NCBI GenBank assembly: GCA_030607835.1
Contig: JAUWJE010000028.1
Location: forward strand, 1 to 12,508
Length of the DNA stretch: 12,508 nucleotides
Direction: 5' to 3'
Source: Candidatus Fermentibacterota bacterium
Lineage (GTDB): Bacteria; Fermentibacterota; Fermentibacteria; Fermentibacterales; JCC-6
In this document: piece by piece, positions 1 to 7,088 of the stretch
Layout of the letters: every line of letters starts with the position of its first letter
How positions within the stretch are numbered: position 1 is the first letter of the stretch
Notes under the pieces: model-generated
What the model saw: the letters and a program-made list of their open reading frames with translations, nothing else
What the model was told of the DNA's origin: nothing
Databases searched by the model: none
Translations under genes and position numbers: made by a program

Positions 1-403
1 CCAGAGCGGTTATGAATGCAATGACAGGAGTCCTGTATACCTGAGCAAGAACACCGGCAGCAAGAGCAATTCCCAGGTGACCAAGACCCGGGATCTCTGG
101 AAGAAAACTTCTTGCGGCAAAAAGACCGATAACTGTGCCTGAAAAGAACATAGATATTTTCCAGGCAACTACAGAAAGTCCGGCCGCTACGAATCCTGTC
201 ACCCAGGGTATCCAGGGAGAACCGCTGATGGTTTTATTCAGAGCATCGCAGACAGCCTGCGCGCCGAGTGTGTAACCGATCAAAAATCCGAATACGACAA
301 TAACGAAACCAAGCAATTTCTTACCCAGAAAACAGAACAGAAGTCCGACAAGCAGCCCTACAATCGGAATAGTAAGCAGATCGGTCTCAATAATAAGATG
401 CAT
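1..403 (-). CDS. Multi-pass membrane protein, DUF4203/TMEM198-like (3' end missing)
   Basis: Partial gene reading off the left edge; its stop codon lies outside the window. The ATG at 403-401 follows an AAGGA-like ribosome binding site that sits over the stop codon of the upstream HAD gene (15 bp away), so the two are probably co-transcribed. The 134 visible residues are strongly hydrophobic, with successive membrane-spanning stretches: roughly residues 10-24, 27-47, 66-80, 83-98 and 108-122, separated by short Gly-, Lys- or Arg-containing turns. The FLGKKLLGFVIVVFGFLIGY stretch resembles the repeated hairpins of the DUF4203 (TM7S3/TM198-like) family. Function in bacteria is unknown. The family call rests on recall of its sequence style and is moderate; that it is an integral membrane protein is clear. 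Confidence 0.65.
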   Translation of the reverse strand, partial: MHLIIETDLLTIPIVGLLVGLLFCFLGKKLLGFVIVVFGFLIGYTLGAQAVCDALNKTISGSPWIPWVTGFVAAGLSVVAWKISMFFSGTVIGLFAARSFLPEIPGLGHLGIALAAGVLAQVYRTPVIAFITAL

Positions 404-417
404 GCTGCTATCCTTTC

Positions 418-1125
418 TTAATTTCCGTCCTTTGTATCAAGAAGCTTAAGAATAGATCCAATGCTGTTAATTACATATCTTGACTTAATGTCAAGGTCGT
501 GATTCAGGCTGTTAAGCACAAGAACACTTTGAAACCCACCTTCCTCCGCCGCCGTGATGCCTTTCCATGAATCCTCGAAGACCAGAACATCAGATGGATT
601 CACGCCCAGCTTTGAAGCGGCAAGCAGAAAAATATCAGGAGCCGGCTTTTTCTTCAGACCTTCTCCTCCTACAAGGTAAGGCATTTGCGTAAGGGATAGC
701 TGTAGAATTTCTTTCACTATCCATGAAGGTGTATTTGAAGCAATACAGTAAGGACGTGTTGATATTTCTTCTGTTGAGGAAAGTCTTGCCAGCAACTCCG
801 GCACCTGCGGGAAAAGCGGGATATCACCTCGCTTACAATAACCTTCATATATCTTCCTCTGAGAAGAAGTCGCCTGATCAACATCAATTCCCTCAAGATC
901 GTGTCTGCGGATTTCACCTTCCAGTCCCTCACCAAGGGAGGACCAGTACAGCCAGTAATCCTCACGGGAAACTGAATGACCCCATGGCTCCAGGGCAACG
1001 TTCCAGGATTTTCTGAAAAAGGGCTCGCTATCGGCCAGAACTCCGTCGAAATCAAAAAGGACAGCACGACATTTATTCCATGCTTCAGTCAGATCATCTG
1101 ACACAGTATCGGAAAATTCAATCAT
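418..1125 (-). CDS. HAD-superfamily hydrolase, beta-phosphoglucomutase/phosphatase-like
   Basis: A 235-residue haloacid dehalogenase-type enzyme, presumably cytosolic, acting on a small phosphorylated metabolite. All four HAD motifs are visible. Motif I is FDFDGVLAD (residues 24-32), with nucleophile Asp25 and acid/base Asp27. Motif II is the Ser/Thr-Asn pair in IASNTPS. Motif III is the lysine in GLKKKPAPDIF. Motif IV is FEDSWKGITAAEEGG, with the acidic pair ED. The insert between motifs I and II has the size of a helical C1 cap, as in beta-phosphoglucomutase and phosphoglycolate phosphatase. The ATG at 1125 has an AAGGATGG ribosome binding site just upstream. It is transcribed divergently from ptb and leads into the membrane protein gene on its 3' side. 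The substrate cannot be told from sequence; mutase and phosphatase are both possible. Confidence 0.88.
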   Translation of the reverse strand: MIEFSDTVSDDLTEAWNKCRAVLFDFDGVLADSEPFFRKSWNVALEPWGHSVSREDYWLYWSSLGEGLEGEIRRHDLEGIDVDQATSSQRKIYEGYCKRGDIPLFPQVPELLARLSSTEEISTRPYCIASNTPSWIVKEILQLSLTQMPYLVGGEGLKKKPAPDIFLLAASKLGVNPSDVLVFEDSWKGITAAEEGGFQSVLVLNSLNHDLDIKSRYVINSIGSILKLLDTKDGN

Positions 1126-1241
1126 TACTATCCATCCTTATCACCTTGGCCTTGAGCTAATCTGGTTACATAATACAAAATCCGACAACCAGGAGACCAC
1201 TGCATTTGTTTGATCGAGAGTAAACTGCGCAATCACGATTA

Positions 1242-1247
1242 TATGAT
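1242..1247 (+). promoter_or_regulatory. Candidate -10 box for the ptb operon
   Basis: TATGAT matches the sigma-70 -10 consensus at 5 of 6 positions and lies 23 bp before the ptb start codon, ahead of its ribosome binding site. No good -35 box is found 16-18 bp upstream; the nearest TTGATC, at 1210-1215, is 26 bp away, which is too far. A weak candidate only. Confidence 0.22.
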
Positions 1248-1260
1248 AAAAGGCACACAG

Positions 1261-1265
1261 GGAGG
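1261..1265 (+). promoter_or_regulatory. Ribosome binding site that sets the TTG start of ptb
   Basis: GGAGG lies 5 bases before TTG at 1271. No in-frame ATG is nearby, and the family-like N-terminus begins at this TTG, so this site decides the start. Confidence 0.75.
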
Positions 1266-1270
1266 GTGAT

Positions 1271-2173
1271 TTGTTCAAGAATTTCTTTGAAATCAGACAG
1301 GCCGCGAAGGACATTTCCGATGCAAGAGTAGCCGTTCCGATGGGGCATGATCCGGCCTCTATGAAAGCCCTGATTACCGCCGTGGAGGAGGATCTGGCAT
1401 CGGTTGTTGTCTTCGGTCCCGCATCGGGCGTAAACGATACTCTTTCGAGCCTGGGGATGAAACTACCATCAGGGATAGAAATCGTGGATACAGATGATCC
1501 GGAGAAAGCAGCGGCAGACGCTGTAAGATTAGTCAGCTCAGGAGAGGCTTCAATCCTCATGAAGGGTATGCTGAAAACTTCGATATTTCAGAAAGCCATG
1601 CTTGATAAGGATACAGGTCTTCGTACTGGCAGGATTCTAAGTCATGTGGCTGTTGTGTATGTGCAGGACATGGATAGATTAATCATAATCACCGACGGAG
1701 GAATGAACATCAGACCTGAGATTGACGCAGTCGTACAGATAGCACTCAATGCGTCCGATGTAATAATGAAACTGGGTGCGGAGAAACCCCTTGTTGCTCT
1801 GCTTTCCGCGATAGAAACAGAGAATTCCAAGATGCCCGAGACAATCCTCTTCTCAGAAATAGCCAGCAGGGGTATTCCCGGGCTGGAAGTTCTTGGACCG
1901 GTAGCAGTTGACGGGGCTCTAGACCCTGAATCCGCGATGGTTAAGAACATTACTGGTCCGGTTGCCGGGAAAGCAAATATCCTTGTTGTGCCTGATATCG
2001 CCTGCGGTAATATTCTCGCGAAAGGATTGATGTATATGGCTGGAGCGGAGATAGGAGGCTTGATTATGGGAGCGGCTGCTCCGGTAGTGATGCTGTCACG
2101 CTCTGATAAACCATTGACAAAACTGAATTCACTTGCTCTTGGAGTGGTAGTCTCCGGAGGATGCGATGTCTGA
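1271..2173 (+). CDS. ptb: Phosphate butyryltransferase (phosphate acyltransferase family)
   Basis: A 300-residue cytosolic enzyme exchanging CoA for phosphate on butyryl-CoA or related branched/aryl acyl-CoAs to give acyl phosphate. Its length is normal for Ptb. Family-typical segments run in order: LMKGMLKT (about 96-103), LRTGRILSHVAVV, ITDGGMNIRPE, LGPVAVDGALD, GPVAGKANILVVPDIACGNI and the C-terminal APVVMLSRSD (SRSD at 276-279), all read as Ptb rather than the longer Pta. Translation starts at TTG 1271 behind GGAGG. The last codons overlap buk by 8 bp, and the pair Ptb-Buk is a classical kinase/transferase couple. The iorAB genes downstream suggest that the physiological acyl group may be an aryl- or branched-chain acyl from amino acids rather than butyryl. 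That substrate is inferred; the family assignment is firm. Confidence 0.93.
   Translation: MFKNFFEIRQAAKDISDARVAVPMGHDPASMKALITAVEEDLASVVVFGPASGVNDTLSSLGMKLPSGIEIVDTDDPEKAAADAVRLVSSGEASILMKGMLKTSIFQKAMLDKDTGLRTGRILSHVAVVYVQDMDRLIIITDGGMNIRPEIDAVVQIALNASDVIMKLGAEKPLVALLSAIETENSKMPETILFSEIASRGIPGLEVLGPVAVDGALDPESAMVKNITGPVAGKANILVVPDIACGNILAKGLMYMAGAEIGGLIMGAAAPVVMLSRSDKPLTKLNSLALGVVVSGGCDV
2156..2160 (+). promoter_or_regulatory. Ribosome binding site of buk inside the end of ptb
   Basis: GGAGG, 5 bases before ATG 2166 and within the final ptb codons. It picks ATG 2166 over the ATG at 2161, which directly abuts it and is in another frame. This layout implies translational coupling of ptb and buk. 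Confidence 0.7.
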
Positions 2174-3248
2174 CGAAGGAAGATTGATTCTGGCGATCAA
2201 CCCGGGAGGAACTTCTACAAAACTGGGTCTATTCCGGGAAACAGAGCAGCTTTTTGAACAAAACGTTCGGCACCTGCAGGAAGAACTCGGTAAGTATGAA
2301 ACCACATTCGATCAACATGAATTCCGAAAAGAAATTATCCTGAATACCCTTGCAGAGGCGGGACATGACCTTTCAGACCTGACGGCTGTTGTGGGAAGAG
2401 GTGGAGCTTTCAAGCCGCTGAAAAGCGGAACCTACAGAGTAAACAAAAAACTTATTGACGACATAAGGGATGGAACGACTCTGCAGGCTGACCATCCGTC
2501 AAATCTTGGCGCCCGTCGTGCCTACAGTATTGCAGAACCTTCAAATCTCCCGTCGTGCATTGTCGACCCTGTGTGCGTTGATGAAATGATTGACGAGGCA
2601 AGACTTTCCGGTCTCCCATGCCTTCCGAGAATCAGCTTGAGTCATGCTCTCAATATTCGAATGGTAGCGTACAAGGCAGCCGAAAGACTTGAACGAAGTC
2701 TTGATGAAATAAATCTTGTTGTACTGCACCTCGGCAGTGGGATATCTGTAAATGCCCTGAGAAAAGGCCGAATGATTGATACGAGCAACGCAAATGATGG
2801 AGGTCCGTTCAGCTCTCAGAGAGTTGGAGTGCTTCCAACAACAGGGCTTGCTCGATTATGTCTTTCAGGATATTCTGACTGGAAGGACATGAAAAGGATG
2901 CTCCTGAAAGAAGGGGGTCTGTATGCCTATACGGGAACCGATCATGTGGGAGAAGCCCTCTTGAGAGCAGAGGAAGGGGACGAAACAGCCGATCTGACCC
3001 TGAGAGCAATGGCGTATCAGATAATAAAGGAAGGCGGTGCAATGGCGGCTGCTCTTCACGGAGATGTGGATGCCGTTGTAGTTACCGGAGGAATTGCGCA
3101 TAACACATGGATGACGGACAGGCTGGGGGAGGGTCTGGGATTCCTCGGAGAATTGATGGTTTTTCCTGGTGAAGAAGAGCTGGAAGCTCTTGTTAGGGGT
3201 GTATTTAGGGTTCTAGACTCAGTTGAGGAAGAAAAAACTTACGGTTAA
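2166..3248 (+). CDS. buk: Butyrate kinase (acetokinase family)
   Basis: A 360-residue cytosolic ASKHA-fold kinase that moves phosphate from butyryl phosphate (or a branched/aryl acyl phosphate) to ADP, making ATP. Visible signatures are the N-terminal phosphate-binding loop NPGGTSTK (residues 12-19), VGRGGAFKPLKSGTY, HPSNLGARRA, the central HLGSG (188-192), the DTSNANDGGPFSSQR stretch and the late nucleotide-binding VVTGGIAHN (305-313). Length and motif order match Buk rather than the approximately 400-residue acetate kinase. The start overlaps the end of ptb by 8 bp, so expression is probably coupled. iorA begins only 25 bp further on with its own AAAGGCGG site. In the first motif the residue after NPG is Gly, where many relatives have Ser; this looks like an ordinary variant. 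Branched-chain or aryl acyl specificity cannot be excluded. Confidence 0.94.
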   Translation: MSDEGRLILAINPGGTSTKLGLFRETEQLFEQNVRHLQEELGKYETTFDQHEFRKEIILNTLAEAGHDLSDLTAVVGRGGAFKPLKSGTYRVNKKLIDDIRDGTTLQADHPSNLGARRAYSIAEPSNLPSCIVDPVCVDEMIDEARLSGLPCLPRISLSHALNIRMVAYKAAERLERSLDEINLVVLHLGSGISVNALRKGRMIDTSNANDGGPFSSQRVGVLPTTGLARLCLSGYSDWKDMKRMLLKEGGLYAYTGTDHVGEALLRAEEGDETADLTLRAMAYQIIKEGGAMAAALHGDVDAVVVTGGIAHNTWMTDRLGEGLGFLGELMVFPGEEELEALVRGVFRVLDSVEEEKTYG

Positions 3249-3273
3249 TCAGAGATAGTTAGAAAGGCGGCAT

Positions 3274-5058
3274 ATGAGAAAAAAACTCAATACAATTGTG
3301 GGTGGGACTCTCCTTCTCTCAGGAAACGAAGCCATTGCAAGAGGTGCCTGGGAAGCAGGTGTACATTTTGCTTCAGCCTATCCCGGAACACCTTCAACGG
3401 AAATACTTGAAGCGATTGGAGATGAATACGACGAGATTGACGCTCAATGGGCTCCCAATGAAAAAGTCGGTCTAGAGGTTGTTGCTGGTGCGTCATTCGC
3501 CGGAGCAAGAGTATTATCCGCAATGAAGCATGTAGGTCTCAATGTGGCTGCCGATCCTCTTTTCACGCTCAGCTACATTGGGGCAACGGGTGGAATAGTC
3601 ATTGTATCCGCGGATGATCCGGGTATGCATTCCAGCCAGAACGAGCAGGACAACCGTCTGATGGCGAGGGCAGCGAAAGTAGTCTGTCTTGAACCTTCCG
3701 ACAGCCAGGAAGCCAAGGACATGGTCGTAGAGGCGTTTTCAATATCCGAGGATTTCGACACCCCCGTTCTCATTAGAGTCACAACCAGGATCTGCCACTC
3801 GAAGAGTATCGTGAAGGTTGGTCCCCGCATGGAAGTTCCCGTGAAGGGGTATGTGACTGACATAGCCAAGAGAGTACCCATCCCTTCGAACGCAAGGAAA
3901 ATGCATTCTAGAGTTGTTAAAAGACTGAACGACCTTTCCGCCTGGAGCTCCGAAAGTTCTCTCAACTGGATAGAGGACGGTGACCGGTCTGTCGGCATCA
4001 TCACAAGCGGAATTTCGTATCAGTACGTCAAAGAGGTTTGTCCGGAAGCATGCCTGCTGAAGATAGGCATGTCCAATCCATTGCCGTGGAACCTTATAGA
4101 GAAATTTGTCGAGATGGTCGATAAAGTGATATTTGTCGAAGAAGGGGAACCATTCCTCGAAGAAAGAGTCCGATCAAAGTTCCTCATTCCCGCTATCGGT
4201 AAGGATATAATTACAAATGAGGGTGAACTGAATCCGGAGTTAGTCAGGAAAGCTCTCCATCCGGGTACGACAAAGGCTATCACATTCTACGAAACTGAAC
4301 TTCCCGCAAGACCTCCTGCGCTCTGCCCCGGCTGCCCCCACAGAGGCGCTTTCTACTGCCTGAGCAAGCTGAATGGCAGTTCCACAGGGGATATTGGCTG
4401 CTATACTCTGGGACTCATGCCGCCCTACAACGCACTTGAGACAACCGTATGCATGGGTGCTTCTATTGGTGTGCTGAGCGGGATTGAAAAAGCGGTTGGC
4501 AGAGAGGGAATGGGAAAACTCGTTGCTGCAATAGGTGAATCAACTTTTGTGCATTCAGGAGTAACCGGACTCATAGACATGGTCTACAATGGGAATACCG
4601 GTACTGTAATGATAATGGACAACAGTCTTACCGCGATGACAGGAGGTCAGGAGAACCCCACGACAGGGAAGAACCTGAGGGGAGAACCCGCGCCTGTGCT
4701 TGACCTTGTCAAGATTGTCTCCGCCTGCGGAGTGAAGCATATCAGGGTTATCGATCCGCATGATCTCACAGAGATGGAGAAAGTCTTCAGGGAAGAGTTC
4801 GAAAGGAACGAACTTTCAGTAATTATCACCAGACGTCCCTGCGTTATGTGCTACAGACCGGCGAAGAAGAGTGTAGCCCTGCTCGACCCGGAGAAATGCA
4901 TCGGGTGCAAGCTCTGCATGAAACTAGGGTGTCCCGCTATCAGCTGGGCAGATGAAAAACCTGATATCAGCAAGCTTCTGTGCTGGCCAAATTGCGACCT
5001 TTGCGTTCAGGTTTGTCCTGTTGACGCTATCTCGAAGGACATGGAGGGATTGGAATGA
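3274..5058 (+). CDS. iorA: Indolepyruvate:ferredoxin oxidoreductase, alpha subunit
   Basis: The 594-residue large subunit of the oxygen-sensitive, thiamine-diphosphate enzyme that converts indolepyruvate, phenylpyruvate and similar 2-oxo acids plus CoA to acyl-CoA, CO2 and reduced ferredoxin. Motifs in order: the N-terminal transketolase-pyrimidine-like region with GNEAIARGA and AYPGTPSTE (residues 35-43); CPGCPHRGAFY from Cys351; GDIGCY (372-377); the TPP-binding part TVCMGASIGV to MDNSLTAMTGGQENP (448-462); RRPCVMCYRP; and a C-terminal two-cluster ferredoxin domain. Cluster I cysteines are 542, 545, 548 and 553. Cluster II cysteines are 570, 574, 577 and 581, where the first spacing is CX3C rather than the usual CX2C. 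ATG 3274 follows AAAGGCGG, and the 3' end overlaps iorB as ATGA. No phenylacetate-CoA ligase gene adjoins it here, unlike many iorAB loci. The family is certain; the preferred 2-oxo acid is unknown. Confidence 0.95.
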   Translation: MRKKLNTIVGGTLLLSGNEAIARGAWEAGVHFASAYPGTPSTEILEAIGDEYDEIDAQWAPNEKVGLEVVAGASFAGARVLSAMKHVGLNVAADPLFTLSYIGATGGIVIVSADDPGMHSSQNEQDNRLMARAAKVVCLEPSDSQEAKDMVVEAFSISEDFDTPVLIRVTTRICHSKSIVKVGPRMEVPVKGYVTDIAKRVPIPSNARKMHSRVVKRLNDLSAWSSESSLNWIEDGDRSVGIITSGISYQYVKEVCPEACLLKIGMSNPLPWNLIEKFVEMVDKVIFVEEGEPFLEERVRSKFLIPAIGKDIITNEGELNPELVRKALHPGTTKAITFYETELPARPPALCPGCPHRGAFYCLSKLNGSSTGDIGCYTLGLMPPYNALETTVCMGASIGVLSGIEKAVGREGMGKLVAAIGESTFVHSGVTGLIDMVYNGNTGTVMIMDNSLTAMTGGQENPTTGKNLRGEPAPVLDLVKIVSACGVKHIRVIDPHDLTEMEKVFREEFERNELSVIITRRPCVMCYRPAKKSVALLDPEKCIGCKLCMKLGCPAISWADEKPDISKLLCWPNCDLCVQVCPVDAISKDMEGLE

Positions 5059-5639
5059 AATCCATAACCAATGTAATCATATGCGGCACAGGAGGTCAGG
5101 GAATTCTGCTTGCAAGCGAGATACTTTGCAAAGCGGCCATGCTGGCTGGCAATGACGTCAAGAAGAGCGAGGTTCACGGGATGGCTCAGAGAGGCGGAAG
5201 TGTCTCCAGTCATGTCAGGTTCGGTGAGAAAGTATACAGTCCTCTGGTGGAAAAAGGCACAGCTGATCTTATCCTGTCAATGGAAAAGATGGAGGCTCTG
5301 AGGTGGGCACCCTTTCTGAAATCTTCGGGCACTCTCTTATCATGTGATCTCGAGATAACTCCAATGACGGTTAACACGGGACATGCTGTGTATCCCGATG
5401 TGATATCCATGATGGAAGAGCAGAGCATTCCATGCAGGATGGTGCCGGCGCTGGAGATTGCCGAGGAACTGGGCAACCTCAGAGTGGTCAACGTGGTTCT
5501 GATTGGAGCAGCGTCTTCCTTTATTCCGATCAATGAGGATTACTGGTACAGGGCTGTCGAGGAAAGAGTTCCACAAAAAGCTCTCGATGTAAACATTGAA
5601 GCTTTCAGAAAAGGGAGACAGCTGTCTGGAATAGAATGA
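5055..5639 (+). CDS. iorB: Indolepyruvate:ferredoxin oxidoreductase, beta subunit
   Basis: The 194-residue small (gamma-type) subunit of the 2-oxoacid:ferredoxin oxidoreductase made with IorA; cytosolic, partner of the preceding gene. The N-terminus has the family fingerprint ICGTGGQGILLASEIL (about 9-24), followed by KKSEVHGMAQRGGSVSSHVR (about 36-55), both typical of IorB and related gamma domains. Length is normal for a stand-alone IorB. The ATG overlaps the iorA stop (ATGA) and a GGAGGG lies 6 bases upstream inside iorA, so translation is coupled for 1:1 assembly. Nothing appears truncated. The 3' neighbour, a radical SAM gene, begins 37 bp later without an obvious terminator between. Confidence 0.95.
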   Translation: MKSITNVIICGTGGQGILLASEILCKAAMLAGNDVKKSEVHGMAQRGGSVSSHVRFGEKVYSPLVEKGTADLILSMEKMEALRWAPFLKSSGTLLSCDLEITPMTVNTGHAVYPDVISMMEEQSIPCRMVPALEIAEELGNLRVVNVVLIGAASSFIPINEDYWYRAVEERVPQKALDVNIEAFRKGRQLSGIE

Positions 5640-5676
5640 TAATCAAAGTGTCAATTAAGGATCCAACCGTGACAGT

Positions 5677-7083
5677 ATGAAGGTTTTATTCCTGGTTCAT
5701 GACAACATAACAATACCTCTGGGTATCGGTTACCTAGCATCGATTGTAAGTGAACTCGGTCACGAAATCAGCACTTTTTCATTAAACATGAAGGACCTTA
5801 CAGGCTGTGTTCGGGAAGAAGCGCCAGATATTCTGGCGTTTGGAACCACAACAGGGTTCCACAGGAAATACAGCGAAGTAGCGAAAAGGCTTAAAGAAGC
5901 AACAGGAGTTCTCACGATAATGGGTGGGGCTCATCCGACGTTCTTCCCCGAGGTGATGGAGGAGAACTTATGGCTTGATTATGCCATGCGTGGTGAAGCC
6001 GAGACGGCGTTTCCGCAATTTCTGGAGGCGCTGGAGGGAAGAAGATCGATCGGAGATGTCGGTAATCTTCTCTATCGTGAGAATGGACGAATACTTGAAA
6101 ACCGAATTCTTCCTTTAGTGGAAGACCTCGATACAATACCATTTCCCAAAAGAAATCTACTGCCGGGAGAGAACAGAAAGGCTGTATTCTGCATAACTGG
6201 CAGGGGATGTCCCTACGATTGCAGTTACTGTTTCAATCAGAGTTACAGACAGATGTACAAAGGTCTTGGAAAGTATTGCAGAAGAAGATCAGTCGGGAAT
6301 GTTATCGAGGAACTGAAAGAACTGAAGGAAGGAAACCCAGAGCTTCAGATGATCATTTTTCAGGATGACATCTTCATACTTGATCATGACTGGGTCAGAG
6401 AATTCTGTCGAAGGTACAGTAGTGAAATTTCTCTCCCGTTTCATTGTCATCTCAGAGCCAACCTGGTTACAGATGAAATTATGGAACTGCTTGCGGAAGC
6501 GGGTTGCATCAGCGTGAAAATGGCGCTGGAAGCCGCCAGCACTCGTTTGAGGAAGAATGTACTCAATCGAGATCTCAGCACAGAGGAACTGCTGAATGCC
6601 TGCCGGGCTGTCAAGCAAAGCGGCATCAAACTGGTGACCCAGAATATTCTTGGTATTCCTACGGGCACGCTTGAGGATGACCTTGATACTCTTAGACTGA
6701 ACTATGAAATACAGCCGGATTTCGCTTTTGCGACACTTATGCAACCCTATCCACGCACAAGAATCTGTGAATTCAGTAAGGAACAGGGTCTTCTGGGTGA
6801 TGAGGCTTTTATACCGGATTCTTTTTTTGATGATTGTATTCTGAAACTTCCTGACAACGACAGAAGAAAACGTCTGCGTCAGTTATTTGCGATTTGTATA
6901 GAATTCAAACCTGCACGGTACATGTTGAAGACACTGATGAGACTACCTCTGGATCGCCTGTACGGATTTCTGGACAAATTATGGAAGGGTTACTGTATCA
7001 AACAGAGAGAATTCCCCTACAAACTCTCGTTCAGAGAATATGTATCCAGCATGTTTACTTATTTCAGCAGCAGATATTACTAG
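5677..7083 (+). CDS. B12-binding-domain radical SAM protein
   Basis: A 468-residue protein. Residues 1 to about 130 look like a cobalamin-binding Rossmann domain as found in BchE/methyltransferase-type radical SAM enzymes: IPLGIGYLASIVSELGHE near the start, then DILAFGTTTG, IMGGAHPTFFPE and AMRGEAETAFPQFLEAL. I do not see a DxHxxG motif, so any cobalamin would be bound without the lower His ligand. The radical SAM core follows, with GRGCPYDCSYCFNQ giving the 4Fe-4S cysteines 178, 182 and 185 (CX3CX2C), then FQDDIFILD, a LRANLVTDEIMELL strand/helix and a long C-terminal part after about residue 370. Start is ATG 5677; the ribosome binding site is poor (AAGGA about 12 bases away). It lies 37 bp after iorB on the same strand, so co-transcription is likely. 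The reaction (methylation, rearrangement or other) and substrate are not predictable. Confidence 0.88.
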   Translation: MKVLFLVHDNITIPLGIGYLASIVSELGHEISTFSLNMKDLTGCVREEAPDILAFGTTTGFHRKYSEVAKRLKEATGVLTIMGGAHPTFFPEVMEENLWLDYAMRGEAETAFPQFLEALEGRRSIGDVGNLLYRENGRILENRILPLVEDLDTIPFPKRNLLPGENRKAVFCITGRGCPYDCSYCFNQSYRQMYKGLGKYCRRRSVGNVIEELKELKEGNPELQMIIFQDDIFILDHDWVREFCRRYSSEISLPFHCHLRANLVTDEIMELLAEAGCISVKMALEAASTRLRKNVLNRDLSTEELLNACRAVKQSGIKLVTQNILGIPTGTLEDDLDTLRLNYEIQPDFAFATLMQPYPRTRICEFSKEQGLLGDEAFIPDSFFDDCILKLPDNDRRKRLRQLFAICIEFKPARYMLKTLMRLPLDRLYGFLDKLWKGYCIKQREFPYKLSFREYVSSMFTYFSSRYY

Positions 7084-7088
7084 CCCAA

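Larger units (their letters stand above)
1126..1270. other. Divergent intergenic region between HAD gene and ptb
   Basis: This 145-bp spacer must carry start signals for both the leftward HAD/membrane unit and the rightward ptb operon. I see an AT-rich patch (about 1236-1250) just before ptb and no tRNA, clear hairpin or obvious riboswitch fold. No pair of -35/-10 boxes with good spacing stands out on either strand. Confidence 0.6.

Noticed and set aside
1233..1243. The 11-mer TCACGATTATA occurs here and again near 9573 beside another gene start
   Set aside because: An 11-base repeat is expected by chance many times in 12.5 kb, and the two copies have opposite orientation to their genes.
1141..1560. 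Minus-strand open frame of 139 codons over the ptb start and the divergent spacer
   Set aside because: Antisense shadow of ptb, with low-complexity Ser/Ala-rich translation and no family resemblance.
5640..5676. Possible small gene, RNA element or terminator between iorB and the radical SAM gene
   Set aside because: Only 37 bases, with no stem-loop or open frame of note.
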